NCBI RefSeq assembly: GCF_004745425.1
Contig: NZ_PGGK01000001.1
Location: 62,001-126,000 of the forward strand
From: Methanolobus halotolerans
GTDB taxonomy: Archaea > Halobacteriota > Methanosarcinia > Methanosarcinales > Methanosarcinaceae
Length of the DNA stretch: 64,000 nt
Direction of reading: 5' to 3'
This document shows positions 43,753-53,385 of the stretch, piece after piece. Position 1 is the stretch's first letter; each line of letters begins with the position of its first letter. The position numbers and the translations under genes are program-made. A model generated the notes under the pieces. It had not been told where the DNA came from. It did not search any database and saw nothing but the letters and a program-made list of their open reading frames with translations.

Positions 43753-43952
43753 GAATATTTAACACTTAAGCATGTTTCGAAATATTCATATTGCTTTAAG
43801 TGTATCTTGCATACCCGATCGGGTATCGGTATGTATAATATAATTGCTAAAATATGATTGTTAAAGATGGCTACTTGGATTCAGTTGCCTAAAGTACAAT
43901 TGCTTGACTATAATTGTTCAATATCAAATTCTGTGTGATTTTTGTGTAAAAC
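43753..43952 (+). promoter_or_regulatory. mcm upstream region with perfect palindrome and further dyads
   Basis: The 200-nt spacer contains ATACCCGATCGGGTAT (43811-43826), a perfect 16-bp palindrome. It also holds an inverted repeat ACACTTAA...TTAAGTGT around 43762-43803, and ACAATT-N10-AATTGT (43896-43901, 43912-43917) some 35 nt before the mcm start. The last pair is near the expected promoter. These may be operators controlling the replicative helicase. Confidence 0.5.
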
Positions 43953-46043
43953 ATGACTGAAGGTAAGTGGGATGAAAAGTTCAGGACTTTTCTAAAAAAA
44001 TATTACTGGGATAACATTCTCCAGCTTGCAAATGACTATCCTGACCAGCGTAGTCTGTATGTTGATTTCTCAGATCTTGAGGTATTTGACAGGGAACTTG
44101 CGGATGAACTTCTCTTTCACCCGGATGAGGTAATCCCGTCAGCTGATAATGCACTTCAGGACATTGACCTCCCGGTGGAGAAAGTGCTTGATGATGCAAA
44201 GGTCCGTTTTGTCAGGATACCGAACAAGGTCCCGAACCGAGATCTCAGAAGTAAGCATCTTATGCAACTGGTTGCCATTGAAGGCATGGTACGAAAGGCA
44301 ACGGAGGTCCGCCCGAAGATCCTCAATGCAGCTTTCAAGTGCATGCGCTGTGAGCATATCACTCTGATACCTCAGACAGAGCTCAAGTTCGTGGAGCCTG
44401 TTGAGTGTGAGGAAGAATCATGTGGAAGGAAGGGACCTTTCAAGATCATGATAAACCAGTCACTCTTCATTGATGCACAGAAGTTGCAGGTCCAGGAATC
44501 CCCGGAGAATCTCAAAGGTGGTTCCCAGCCTCAGAGTCTTGATGTAGATGTGGAGGATGACCTTTCGGGAATCGTTAAACCAGGTGACCGTGTTGTTATC
44601 AATGGCGTTCTGCGCTCTCATCAACGGACTACGCGAGAGGGAAAATCTCCTTTCTATGACCTGGTATTGCACGCAAATTCCATTGAATATGTAGACCAGG
44701 AATTTGATGAACTTGATATATCGGCTGAGGACGAAGAAGAGATCCTTGCATTGAGCCGCAATCCCGATATATATAATAAGGTGCTCAAGTCCATAGCACC
44801 TTCCATTTATGGTTACGAGGACGTGAAGGAAGCTCTCTCCCTTCAGCTCTTTTCAGGTGTTCCCAAACACCTGCCGGATGGTTCCAGAGTGCGTGGGGAT
44901 ATTCACCTGTTATTCGTGGGAGATCCGGGTGTTGCAAAAAGTCAGATGCTTCGATATATGGTGAAACTTGCACCAAGGGGTGTCTTTGCATCGGGAAAAA
45001 GCGCATCTTCAAGTGGTCTGACCGCCGCAGCAGTAAGGGATGATCTTGGTGACGGTCGATGGACCCTTGAAGCAGGTGCGCTGGTCATGGCTGATATGGG
45101 TATTGCCTCAATTGACGAGATGGACAAGATGAGCACCGAAGACAAAAGTGCGCTTCACGAAGCAATGGAACAACAAACCGTCTCAGTTGCGAAGGCCGGT
45201 ATCATTGCCACATTGAAGTCACGTTGTGCACTTCTTGGGGCTGCGAATCCTAAATACGGACGTTTTGACAGGTATGAAGGCATAGCTCAACAGATAAACA
45301 TGCCTCCGGCTCTCATGTCAAGGTTCGATATGATCTTCGTGCTTCTGGATACCCCCAACGAGGAAATGGATGCCAGAATCGCTAATCATATTCTCAAGTC
45401 GCACTATGCAGGGGAGCTCTCCGAACAGCGTAAGAATATACTCTCAAGTGCCATCACACAAGAACAGGTGGACGAGCATATGGAAGTAGTAAAGCCTGAC
45501 ATCGATCCCGATGTCATGCGTAAGTATGTCGCGTATTCACGGAGGAACATCTATCCTGTAATGGAGAACGATGCGCGTGAGCATCTGATAAAGTTCTATA
45601 TGGACCTGCGGAAGATGGGTGAAGGAAAGGACTCTCCCGTACCGGTGACAGCACGTCAGCTGGAAGCCCTGGTCAGGCTTGCCGAGGCAAGTGCCAGGTT
45701 AAGACTTAGTAATGTGGCTACCATTGATGATGCAAAGAGAACTACCAGGATAGTATATTCATGTCTCAAACAGGTAGGTATCGATCCCGATACAGGAATA
45801 CTGGATGTTGATATCATAGCTTCCGGTACTACCAAGAGTCAGAGGGATAAAATAAAGTTAATTAAACAAATAATCAAAATGGTCGGTGAAAAGCATTCCG
45901 GAGGGAAAGCTCCTCTGGAGGAAGTCTATGCTGAAGCACAGGCACAGCAGGTTGACAGGCAGCATGCAGAAGAACTTATCTCTAAAATGCGACGCTCCGG
46001 TGACCTGCTCAAGCCAGATAAAGACCATGTAAAAGTAATATGA
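43953..46043 (+). CDS. mcm: Replicative DNA helicase MCM
   Basis: The 696-residue protein has the MCM N-terminal domain with a zinc motif (CMRCE...CEEESCG) and the AAA+ core with Walker A GDPGVAKSQM (about residues 322-331), Walker B SIDEMDKM and arginine finger SRFDMIF. A C-terminal winged helix follows. It unwinds DNA as a hexamer at the replication fork. Only one MCM is in the window, and no Orc1/Cdc6 gene or origin is seen nearby. The following small genes are close enough to be co-transcribed. Confidence 0.97.
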   Translation: MTEGKWDEKFRTFLKKYYWDNILQLANDYPDQRSLYVDFSDLEVFDRELADELLFHPDEVIPSADNALQDIDLPVEKVLDDAKVRFVRIPNKVPNRDLRSKHLMQLVAIEGMVRKATEVRPKILNAAFKCMRCEHITLIPQTELKFVEPVECEEESCGRKGPFKIMINQSLFIDAQKLQVQESPENLKGGSQPQSLDVDVEDDLSGIVKPGDRVVINGVLRSHQRTTREGKSPFYDLVLHANSIEYVDQEFDELDISAEDEEEILALSRNPDIYNKVLKSIAPSIYGYEDVKEALSLQLFSGVPKHLPDGSRVRGDIHLLFVGDPGVAKSQMLRYMVKLAPRGVFASGKSASSSGLTAAAVRDDLGDGRWTLEAGALVMADMGIASIDEMDKMSTEDKSALHEAMEQQTVSVAKAGIIATLKSRCALLGAANPKYGRFDRYEGIAQQINMPPALMSRFDMIFVLLDTPNEEMDARIANHILKSHYAGELSEQRKNILSSAITQEQVDEHMEVVKPDIDPDVMRKYVAYSRRNIYPVMENDAREHLIKFYMDLRKMGEGKDSPVPVTARQLEALVRLAEASARLRLSNVATIDDAKRTTRIVYSCLKQVGIDPDTGILDVDIIASGTTKSQRDKIKLIKQIIKMVGEKHSGGKAPLEEVYAEAQAQQVDRQHAEELISKMRRSGDLLKPDKDHVKVI

Positions 46044-46056
46044 TCGATGTGGTTTG

Positions 46057-46347
46057 ATGTATCTTAAAATACATAGATCCGGTGGGAGTGTGATCGTCGC
46101 TTTATGTGACAGAGAAATACTCGGGAAGACCCTTAAAGAAGGAGACATAAGTGTAACAATCTCTGAGGAATTCTATAAGGGTGATCCGGTATCGGAAGAA
46201 GAGGCCAGGGATGTCTTGTCCAGGGCTGGAAATATCAATATCTTCGGAGATAGGTCTGTATCCTGTGCCATAGATTGTGGTATTGTGAATAAGAACAACG
46301 TGAAATTTATCGATGGAGTGGCACATGCCCAAGTCTTTAGAATTTAA
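46057..46347 (+). CDS. DUF424 family protein
   Basis: The 96-residue protein starts MYLKIHRSGGSVIVALCDREILGKT and ends IDGVAHAQVFRI, matching DUF424, a conserved archaeal family often beside translation or replication genes. No catalytic motif is apparent. A TTG at 46054 precedes the ATG at 46057 in frame; the ATG is preferred. It lies 13 nt after mcm. Confidence 0.85.
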   Translation: MYLKIHRSGGSVIVALCDREILGKTLKEGDISVTISEEFYKGDPVSEEEARDVLSRAGNINIFGDRSVSCAIDCGIVNKNNVKFIDGVAHAQVFRI

Positions 46348-46365
46348 ATATTGTGAGGTTTGTCT

Positions 46366-47031
46366 ATGAGTGATGATGCCCGGAACGGGCCTGCTGTAGA
46401 TATTACTACCTACGGGAAACAAGAACTTCTTGAAAAGGTCATTGGCAAACATAAACGTTTGCTGGATGAGTACGCGTCAGAATTAGCTGAGATCGAGATC
46501 AAGGTGAATTCCCTGAACTCTGCCATTAGTTCTTCCAAACAGAGGAAAGAAGAGATGAACAGCAAGATCGATATCCTTACTGAAAAAAGACAGTTGTTCT
46601 ACCATCAGGCTGAAAAGCAGCTGGATGATCTCAAAGCATTGTCTGAGAATGATCCTGCGTTCTTGAGGGGATTAAATGAGATATCAGAAAGGATATCAAA
46701 GGCAAAGACCTCTCTTCCTCCCGAAGAGGAGAAAAAGCTTGTTGATTCCATCCTTGAGGGCCTGTCCTCGCTCGCTGCAGATGGTTCCGGCAGGGATACT
46801 CTGGATTCGATCAAAGCGAGGGTCAACGATGCCGTTGCCTCCCGGATGGAACTGTCCTCCATAAAGAACTCGGATGAAGATTTCGATAAAGAGAAAATAG
46901 ATTCTGAAAATGCGCTAAACGAGCTTAATCCCCGGCATAAATGGCTGGAGAACCGGACAAGCAGCCACAAGGAAGCACTTATGTACTGGACAAAGGTATC
47001 ATCAGAGCAGGAAGATGAGGTGAGATCATGA
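46366..47031 (+). CDS. Coiled-coil protein, first of a pair
   Basis: The 221-residue protein is predominantly coiled coil from about residue 20 onward (heptad-rich stretches such as ELAEIEIKVNSLNSAISSSK), with no membrane segment or enzyme motif. The start ATG at 46366 is supported by GAGGT 6 nt upstream. Its end overlaps the next gene by 4 nt (ATGA type), so the two are coupled. Function unknown; a scaffold or chromosome-related role is only suggested by the location after mcm. Confidence 0.8.
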   Translation: MSDDARNGPAVDITTYGKQELLEKVIGKHKRLLDEYASELAEIEIKVNSLNSAISSSKQRKEEMNSKIDILTEKRQLFYHQAEKQLDDLKALSENDPAFLRGLNEISERISKAKTSLPPEEEKKLVDSILEGLSSLAADGSGRDTLDSIKARVNDAVASRMELSSIKNSDEDFDKEKIDSENALNELNPRHKWLENRTSSHKEALMYWTKVSSEQEDEVRS

Positions 47032-47948
47032 CCGGTGATATTTCAACGATGTCAGAAAAGGAGTTGAAAAACAAGGTCAATGAACTGAGGACTCAGATAG
47101 GCCAGCATGACAGGGAACTAAAATCCATCTACAGGGAATTGAAACTTCATCGTACCAACATGGATGAGCTCAAGGCAAAACGTGATGAGTTGAATTCAAG
47201 GGTAAAAGAACTTGTGAAAAAGGCCCGTGAAGCCAAGTCCAAGAGGGATGCTTTTAACGAAAGGATTTCTGCCCTCAAGGCCTCAAGGAGCGAGATAGAA
47301 GGCCAGAAAAACAAGTGTACCACCGAGATATCCGAGTTGAAGAACAAGCGTGACAACCTCAACAAGCTTTCAAAGGGAAGTGTGGACACACTCTCAAAAG
47401 CATATGTGGCTGATCTTGAAGTCTTTTCCAATGCCGATATTCCTTTGAAGCACGAGATCGATCTTTTCGAGAGGCTGGTTACAATGAAGGAACGACTGGA
47501 TGCGGCTTTTGATGCAAATAAGGTCCACCAAAAGCTTGTGGAGGCCTATGAGAGTTCAAAGGATGTATTTACCACTCATACGGATGCCGGCAATGAGATA
47601 CATGAGCTTGCGGAACAGTCCCAGAAGTATCATCTTGAGATGATCGAGATATACAAGCAGGTTGACGAAATACGTAAGGATGCTGATCTCGCGCATTCTC
47701 AGATCACTGCAAAGTTCGCTGTCACCGCACCTATAAGGGAAAGGATTGATCCGCTCAAGGCTAAGATATCCCAGCTCAGGGAAGAACTGGATGTTCAACT
47801 GGAAAAACTCGACGATATAAATCTTGAGAAAAATGAGAAAAAGCAGGAAGAACACCTTACAGTTGCTAAAGAGAAACTGGATAAGAATGCAAGGTTAAGC
47901 CTTGAAGATCTTAGGATCCTCATGGAAAAAGGAGATATCAAATTCTGA
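47028..47948 (+). CDS. Archaeal coiled-coil protein (COG1340-like), second of a pair
   Basis: The 306-residue protein consists of long coiled coils (ELKNKVNELRTQIGQHDREL, RVKELVKKAREAKSKRDAF) interrupted by a less helical middle (about residues 120-200). It resembles the widespread archaeal coiled-coil family COG1340. No membrane segment is seen. It is translationally coupled to the preceding coiled-coil gene and may form a hetero-coil with it. Function unknown. Confidence 0.8.
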   Translation: MTGDISTMSEKELKNKVNELRTQIGQHDRELKSIYRELKLHRTNMDELKAKRDELNSRVKELVKKAREAKSKRDAFNERISALKASRSEIEGQKNKCTTEISELKNKRDNLNKLSKGSVDTLSKAYVADLEVFSNADIPLKHEIDLFERLVTMKERLDAAFDANKVHQKLVEAYESSKDVFTTHTDAGNEIHELAEQSQKYHLEMIEIYKQVDEIRKDADLAHSQITAKFAVTAPIRERIDPLKAKISQLREELDVQLEKLDDINLEKNEKKQEEHLTVAKEKLDKNARLSLEDLRILMEKGDIKF

Positions 47949-47978
47949 CGGAGTCTTCCGTCATTCCCTGTTTTTACT

Positions 47979-48539
47979 TTACTTCTTTTTAGCTCTTTTG
48001 TCAAGGCAATATGTTACAATCGTAATTACGACAAGCGCCAAGAACGTTCCAAAACCTGGTATGGATCGGTTATTTCCATCGAGCCGGCTATCTGATGTAT
48101 TGTCATCCGATTGATGATTTTCTGTTTTATCTTTTATTTCAGGTTCCGGAATCTCAGAATCAATATACTGATAAACGGGTTTGAATGTGAGAAGTTCTCC
48201 TTGGGGGCTTGAATATATTGTGTCCAGTGTAATATTTAATATTTCTCCGTTACGAGAATAAACCAGAGTTTCACCCTCACTCAATATGCCTTCCCTGATC
48301 ACTTCCCCGTTAAGTGAGAGCTCCACCCATGCCTTATTCGTTCCCTGGTTCACACTTTTGATCTTCAGGTAATATCCCTGGTCAAAAGACCATGACTCTC
48401 CTGTAGTCAGGAAAATGCCGGTTCCGTTGAGGAGTATCTCGTTCTCAGCACATGTGGCCGGGGGCAATGCAGATAACAGTAAAATCACTGCTAGTAAGTA
48501 TATAATGATCTTTTTGTGCGCCTGAGAACTTTTTTCCAT
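47979..48539 (-). CDS. Secreted surface protein with PGF-CTERM anchor
   Basis: The 186-residue protein has a signal peptide (IIIYLLAVILLLSALPPATCA), an S-layer-duplication-like beta domain (GESWSFDQGYYLKIKSV, then VWVELSLNGEVI-type strands), a Ser/Asp/Asn-rich linker and the C-terminal tripartite signal PGFGTF, hydrophobic helix, KRAKKK. This is the PGF-CTERM sorting signal recognised by archaeosortase A, which replaces the tail with a lipid anchor. The start is ATG 48539, with AGGT 8 nt upstream; the longer frame to 48596 would overlap birA. It follows birA on the same strand. Confidence 0.82.
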   Translation of the reverse strand: MEKSSQAHKKIIIYLLAVILLLSALPPATCAENEILLNGTGIFLTTGESWSFDQGYYLKIKSVNQGTNKAWVELSLNGEVIREGILSEGETLVYSRNGEILNITLDTIYSSPQGELLTFKPVYQYIDSEIPEPEIKDKTENHQSDDNTSDSRLDGNNRSIPGFGTFLALVVITIVTYCLDKRAKKK

Positions 48540-48549
48540 AACCGGGACC

Positions 48550-49521
48550 TTATTTGATATATCTGCAGCGTCCTGCAATGATCTCCTCTTTGACATTGTT
48601 ATCGGTAAGTATCAGGAGAGCGCCTCTGTCAGTGATTCCCACTGCCTTACCCTCGGTAATCTTTGTCGGTGTTGTCACAGTTACTTTCTTTCCTATAGTG
48701 TCAGAAAGGGATATCCATTCACTGACAACGTTTGAGAACTGCTGGGTCTTGAATTTGATGTATTCTTGCTCGAGCTGGAAAAGCAGGTCCTTTATAAAAG
48801 ATATCCTGTCGATGGGTTCTCCAAGTTCTGCCTCGATACTTGTAGAATTCTCTTTGATATCTTCCCGGAATTCATTCAGCCTGACATTTGCATTGATGCC
48901 TATCCCGAGGATGACATGTTCAACCTGTTCTACCTCAGCATCAACTTCAGTAAGTATCCCGCAGACTTTTTTGCCATTGATTAGCACGTCGTTTGGCCAT
49001 TTAATGCGGGCGTCGACTCCCAGATCACGCATTGCTTTAGTTACTGCCAGGCCTGCAACCAGTGTCATCTTGGCTACGTACTCAAGAGGTATGGAAGGTT
49101 TCAGTATAACCGAGAACCATATACCGCCCGGGAGTGACAGCCAGTCGCTCCCCATGCGACCACGCCCTTTTTTCTGGGTTTCCGCTATAACTATGGTTCC
49201 TTCTGGATATTTTCCGGCGAGTTCTTTTGCAATGCTGTTCGTGGACTCGACTTCATCGTAATAGACAATCTCCTTCCCAAGCAGACTTGTTTCAAGACCT
49301 ATTTTTATCTGTTCAGGGTACAGCATATCTGGTGAGGACTTAAGTGTGTATCCTATCTTCGGTGAGGACTGGATCTCATAACCGTCTTTCTTGATCTCCT
49401 TGATGTATTTCCAGACCATTGCACGGGTTATGCCAAGCTTTGATCCGATCTCCTGTCCGGATACTGGTTTACTCCCTGAACTCTTAAGTATTCTTAGAAT
49501 TTCGGTTTTATTCCCATTCAC
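48550..49521 (-). CDS. birA: BirA: biotin-protein ligase with N-terminal HTH regulator domain
   Basis: The 323-residue protein has an N-terminal winged helix (EILRILKSSGSKPVSGQEIG...TRAMVWKYIKEIKKDG) and the ligase domain with GRGRMGSDWLSLPGGIWFS and the biotin-site KWPNDVLINGKKVCGILTE. It attaches biotin to the PycB subunit encoded just upstream. Because it keeps the DNA-binding domain it may also repress biotin-related genes. It lies 55 nt after pycA in the same direction. Confidence 0.94.
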   Translation of the reverse strand: MNGNKTEILRILKSSGSKPVSGQEIGSKLGITRAMVWKYIKEIKKDGYEIQSSPKIGYTLKSSPDMLYPEQIKIGLETSLLGKEIVYYDEVESTNSIAKELAGKYPEGTIVIAETQKKGRGRMGSDWLSLPGGIWFSVILKPSIPLEYVAKMTLVAGLAVTKAMRDLGVDARIKWPNDVLINGKKVCGILTEVDAEVEQVEHVILGIGINANVRLNEFREDIKENSTSIEAELGEPIDRISFIKDLLFQLEQEYIKFKTQQFSNVVSEWISLSDTIGKKVTVTTPTKITEGKAVGITDRGALLILTDNNVKEEIIAGRCRYIK

Positions 49522-49576
49522 AGATATCTCACCAGTGAATATTTAGTTCCCACACTATATATTACTCACAGATTGA

Positions 49577-51058
49577 TTATTTTTTCCGTTCATCTGCAGC
49601 TTTCATGTATGAACCTACAGCTGCAGTGATGGCTGCAATTTTCTGATCTCTGTTTTCAAGAGCAGACGCTAAGGTAGCCCCCCTGGTGGAATCTTCCTTC
49701 ACAACTTTCCTGACATCTTCGATGATATTGTGATCATCGATGAAATGAGTGGTGAGTTTACCTTTCCTGAAGCTCTCGTTTCTCAGGACTGCTTTATGGA
49801 ACGGGATGTTCGTTGTCACTCCTGCAACCACATACTCGTAGAGCGCACGGTTCATGCGATCAATAGCTTCCTCTCTGTTCTGTCCCCATGCACACAGTTT
49901 AGAGATCATTGAATCATAATACGGGGATATTGTGTATCCCATGTGCACACCACTGTCGACGCGTATACCGGGGCCGCCGGCAGAGCGATATCTCCTTATC
50001 TTGCCAGGGGAAGGTGCGAAATCATTGAGAGGGTCCTCTGCATTGATACGACATTCTATTGCCCAGCCTCTATAGGTTATATCCTCCTGCCGGAATGGGA
50101 GTTTTTCACCCCATGCAATGCGCAGCTGCTGTTTTGCAAGGTCTATGCCGGTTATCATTTCCGTAATTGTGTGTTCGACCTGCAACCTTGTGTTGACTTC
50201 AAGGAAGTAGTATTCTCCCTTGGAATAAAGGAACTCTACGGTTCCTGCGTTCTCGTAGCCTATGGCTTTGGCAGCTCTGACCGCTGTTTCACCCATCTCT
50301 TTACGGAGTTCGGGGGTCATCACAGGAGATGGTGCTTCTTCTATCAGCTTCTGGTGCCGGCGCTGTATGGAGCATTCTCTCTCCATCACGTAGACGACAT
50401 CGCCATACTTATCAGCAAGTATCTGGAATTCTATGTGCCTGGGTTCCTCAACATATTTCTCAATGAAGACTGTCGGATCACCAAAGGCCGAAGAAGCAAC
50501 GGACTGGATCGAATGGAATGCTGTCTTGAATCCCTCTTTGGAATGAACTATCTTCATACCAATCCCACCGCCACCGGCGGATGCCTTGATTATAACCGGA
50601 TAACCGATTGAATCAGCTGTTTCAATGGCTTCTTCCTTACTTGCTACAGCCCCTTCTGTTCCCGGGACTACCGGAACACCCGCTTTTATCATCACATTCC
50701 TGGCGGCGATCTTGCTGCCCATCTGTTCAATGGCTTTGCTGGGCGGGCCTATAAAGACTATTCCTGCCTCTTCACATTTTCTGGCAAAGATACTGTTCTC
50801 AGAAAGGAATCCGTAACCAGGATGTATCGCTTCTGCTCCGCTCTCCAGTGCCACTTCTAATATCTTGTCGATGTTAAGGTAACTCTGGCTTGAGGGTGCA
50901 GGGCCGATATAGTATGCCTCGTCTGCATATTTCGCGAAGAGGGCGTTCTTATCTGCCTCCGAGTATACGGCCACTGTCTGGACTCCTAACTCCCTACATG
51001 CCCGCATCGCTCTGATCGCGATCTCTCCTCGGTTTGCAATAAGTACTTTTTTGAACAT
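49577..51058 (-). CDS. pycA: Pyruvate carboxylase subunit A (biotin carboxylase)
   Basis: The 493-residue ATP-grasp enzyme starts [20 protein letters not shown]. It has the glycine-rich loop [14 protein letters not shown], the catalytic region [20 protein letters not shown], and [14 protein letters not shown]. It carboxylates biotin on PycB with ATP and bicarbonate. The archaeal anabolic enzyme is made of two subunits. The gene lies 10 nt after pycB and 55 nt before birA. Confidence 0.95.
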   Translation of the reverse strand: MFKKVLIANRGEIAIRAMRACRELGVQTVAVYSEADKNALFAKYADEAYYIGPAPSSQSYLNIDKILEVALESGAEAIHPGYGFLSENSIFARKCEEAGIVFIGPPSKAIEQMGSKIAARNVMIKAGVPVVPGTEGAVASKEEAIETADSIGYPVIIKASAGGGGIGMKIVHSKEGFKTAFHSIQSVASSAFGDPTVFIEKYVEEPRHIEFQILADKYGDVVYVMERECSIQRRHQKLIEEAPSPVMTPELRKEMGETAVRAAKAIGYENAGTVEFLYSKGEYYFLEVNTRLQVEHTITEMITGIDLAKQQLRIAWGEKLPFRQEDITYRGWAIECRINAEDPLNDFAPSPGKIRRYRSAGGPGIRVDSGVHMGYTISPYYDSMISKLCAWGQNREEAIDRMNRALYEYVVAGVTTNIPFHKAVLRNESFRKGKLTTHFIDDHNIIEDVRKVVKEDSTRGATLASALENRDQKIAAITAAVGSYMKAADERKK

Positions 51059-51068
51059 GACAACTCTC

Positions 51069-52793
51069 CTAATTAATACTCATGAGTACACAACCGGAGG
51101 TTATAGCATCACCTTCAGCGACAAATATCTCTTTTACTATGCCGCCATGCGGTGCATGAATGGCATTCTCCATTTTCATGGCCTCTATAACACAGACAGT
51201 ATCACCTTCGCTGATCTGCTCTCCTACCTCTACCTTGACGGACAGTACCATTCCCTGCATGTGACTGGTAACGGCTCCGGAAACAGGATCAGGAGTGATC
51301 TCTCCCTTTGACCCTTCAACACTTATTCCTCCCACCGGGTTGACTTTGACATTGAACATCTCTCCGTCAACCTCCACCTTGAACTCTGTGGGTACTATAG
51401 TAGTATTAGCAGAGGCACATGGGTTCTGTTGGGTGCTGATCGGTACAAGCTCTTCCTCCTTTGCTTCTCCTTTCAGGAAAGCGGGAGCAATTGCCGGATA
51501 CAGGATGTATGTAAGTATATCCTCTTCCTTTTTTACAAGACCTGCATCTTCAGCTTCCTTTTTCATCTTCTCGTATTCCGGCTCAAGAAGGTCTGCCGGT
51601 CTGCATGTGATCGGTTCTTCATTTCCGATTATCTTTCCAACAATTGCATCATCGATCTTCTGAGGTGGTCTGCCGTAGAGGCCTCGTACATAATCCTTCA
51701 CTTCCTTCGGGATCACCTTATATCGCTCTCCCATAAGGACGTTCAGTACAGCCTGGGTGCCTACTATCTGGCTTGTTGGCGTAACAAGCGGGGGGTAACC
51801 CAGTTCGGCTCTGACTCTGGGCATCTCGGCAAGCACCTCGCCGTACTTATCAAGCGCATTCTGCTCCTTGAGCTGGGAAACAAGGTTTGACAGCATGCCT
51901 CCGGGTATCTGGTAAAGAAGCACGTTAGTATCGATCTGCTCTGAGATCGGATTAAGGATGCACCGGTACTCCTCTTTGAGTTCCTTGAAATACTGGGCTA
52001 CCTCGGCTATTAGTTCAAGATCCAGTCCTGTAGCACGTTTTGTCTCGGCAAGTGCGGCAACGATGGATTCGGTGGGTGGCTGGGATGTGCCCCATGCAAA
52101 GGGGGAAAGTGCTGTGTCGAGTACATCAACGCCTGCCCTGCATGCTGCTGTATAGCTCATCGGCGCCATGCCCGATGTACAGTGACAGTGCAGGTCTACC
52201 GGAAGATTGACCTCCGTCTTCAGGGCTTTCACAAGATCGTACGCCTGCTGAGGTGATATAAGTCCTGCCATGTCCTTTATGCACAGTGAGTCACATTCCA
52301 GTTCAGCCAGTCCTTTTGCCAGTTCAACATACTTTTCAATTGTATGCACCGGGCTGATGGTGTAACATATTGTTCCCTGGACATGTGCGCCTTCCTTTTT
52401 AGCTACGCTGATTGCCTTTTCCATGTTGCGGATGTCGTTAACGGCATCAAATACCCTGAAGATGTCGATTCCGTTCTCGTAGGCCTTTTTGACGAACTTC
52501 TCGACAACATCATCTGAATAATGTCTGTAACCTACCAGGTTCTGTCCGCGCAGGAGCATCTGGGCGGGTGTGTTCTTCATGTGCTTTTTGAGTTCTTTCA
52601 ACCTTTCCCACGGGTCTTCGTTAAGATATCTTATGGAACTGTCAAATGTAGCACCACCCCACATCTCGAGTGAAAAGTATCCGATCTCGTCCAGTTTGTC
52701 AACTACTGGCAGCATGTTGCGGGTGCGCATTCTGGTTGCTATAAGGGATTGATGCGCATCTCGAAGAATGGTTTCAGTTATTTTTACTTTCAT
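51069..52793 (-). CDS. pycB: Pyruvate carboxylase subunit B (carboxyltransferase with biotinyl domain)
   Basis: The 574-residue protein has the carboxyltransferase barrel ([32 protein letters not shown], the metal-site FRVFDAVND) and a C-terminal biotinyl domain with EAMKMEN, in which Lys 540 receives biotin. It makes oxaloacetate for the incomplete reductive TCA branch and amino acids. Membrane decarboxylase partners (OadB/G) are absent nearby, so pyruvate carboxylase is preferred over oxaloacetate decarboxylase. Confidence 0.95.
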   Translation of the reverse strand: MKVKITETILRDAHQSLIATRMRTRNMLPVVDKLDEIGYFSLEMWGGATFDSSIRYLNEDPWERLKELKKHMKNTPAQMLLRGQNLVGYRHYSDDVVEKFVKKAYENGIDIFRVFDAVNDIRNMEKAISVAKKEGAHVQGTICYTISPVHTIEKYVELAKGLAELECDSLCIKDMAGLISPQQAYDLVKALKTEVNLPVDLHCHCTSGMAPMSYTAACRAGVDVLDTALSPFAWGTSQPPTESIVAALAETKRATGLDLELIAEVAQYFKELKEEYRCILNPISEQIDTNVLLYQIPGGMLSNLVSQLKEQNALDKYGEVLAEMPRVRAELGYPPLVTPTSQIVGTQAVLNVLMGERYKVIPKEVKDYVRGLYGRPPQKIDDAIVGKIIGNEEPITCRPADLLEPEYEKMKKEAEDAGLVKKEEDILTYILYPAIAPAFLKGEAKEEELVPISTQQNPCASANTTIVPTEFKVEVDGEMFNVKVNPVGGISVEGSKGEITPDPVSGAVTSHMQGMVLSVKVEVGEQISEGDTVCVIEAMKMENAIHAPHGGIVKEIFVAEGDAITSGCVLMSIN

Positions 52794-53047
52794 GGAATCC
52801 TCCGGGAAATGATTATTGTATCAGTATTACTATGAATAATTACTGAGGATAATTTTTAAAATTCATCTGGCACCAAGTCTCAGATGGGTTTCTGTTTCTA
52901 TATATCATGTTCTTTTATGTAGTTTCTGGTGAACACTTATATATCGTTCAAAAAAGATTCTCTGGCGGCCCACTTACAAAAAAATAACTGCAAATATATT
53001 TCTTTTTTGGTCATGCAGATAAAAAAGAACACATTCAAGTAAGAACT
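52794..53047 (-). promoter_or_regulatory. Promoter region of the pyc-birA operon
   Basis: A TATA-like element (TTTAAAAATT on the minus strand, about 52861-52852) predicts a start near 52830. Just upstream of it lies a dyad CATCTG (52864-52869)/CAGATG (52881-52886), a possible activator or BirA site; I know no consensus to test it with. The rest up to 53047 is A/T-rich, with nothing else seen. Confidence 0.35.
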
Positions 53048-53249
53048 TTATTTATCGCCCATTATAATATTTTCTACATAATGCCTTTTACCATTTAGCT
53101 CTGCTTCAATGATTGTTTTTACAACAGGAACTGTTTTCCCATCGGTTCTTACCAGCATGCAGCTCGACCTGTCGATATCGGCATCTAGCTTTACTTCAGG
53201 ATCTGCCTGGCTTATCAGTTCCTTCTTTTTGCAGTTAAAATGGATATAC
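53048..53249 (-). pseudogene. Remnant of a PAS-domain sensor protein
   Basis: On the minus strand a frame without a start codon encodes KYIHFNCKKKELISQADPE, then RSSCMLVRTDGKTVPVVKTI and HYVENIIMGDK before a TAA. This matches the C-terminal half of PAS domains common in Methanosarcinales sensor kinases, where the usual pattern is a conserved Cys, a DGKxxPVLKT strand and an ENFxDIT-like end. A stop codon immediately precedes the fragment and no N-terminal part follows in any frame. It is therefore a relic of a lost sensor gene beside the chemoreceptor locus. Confidence 0.6.
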
Positions 53250-53385
53250 TTTTATATTAAAGCATTGATAGTATATTTGTAATAATTATAATTAAATAGA
53301 TATTATTATCTATTCTTAATCTGCAAAACAAGCGCGTAACTGTAAACATAATGTTCGGACCCGCCTGTTTTACGAGGGTGTATAT
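53250..53385 (+). promoter_or_regulatory. Promoter of the chemoreceptor operon with dyad
   Basis: A TATA-like segment (attataattaaatag, 53285-53299) is followed and partly overlapped by the perfect dyad AATAGATA-TTAT-TATCTATT (53295-53314). Transcription would start near 53320, with a leader of about 65 nt. A dyad at this position would suit a repressor. Confidence 0.45.

Noticed and set aside
51069-52793. PycB as oxaloacetate decarboxylase alpha subunit of a sodium pump
   Set aside because: The membrane beta and gamma subunits are absent, and a biotin carboxylase subunit is directly adjacent.
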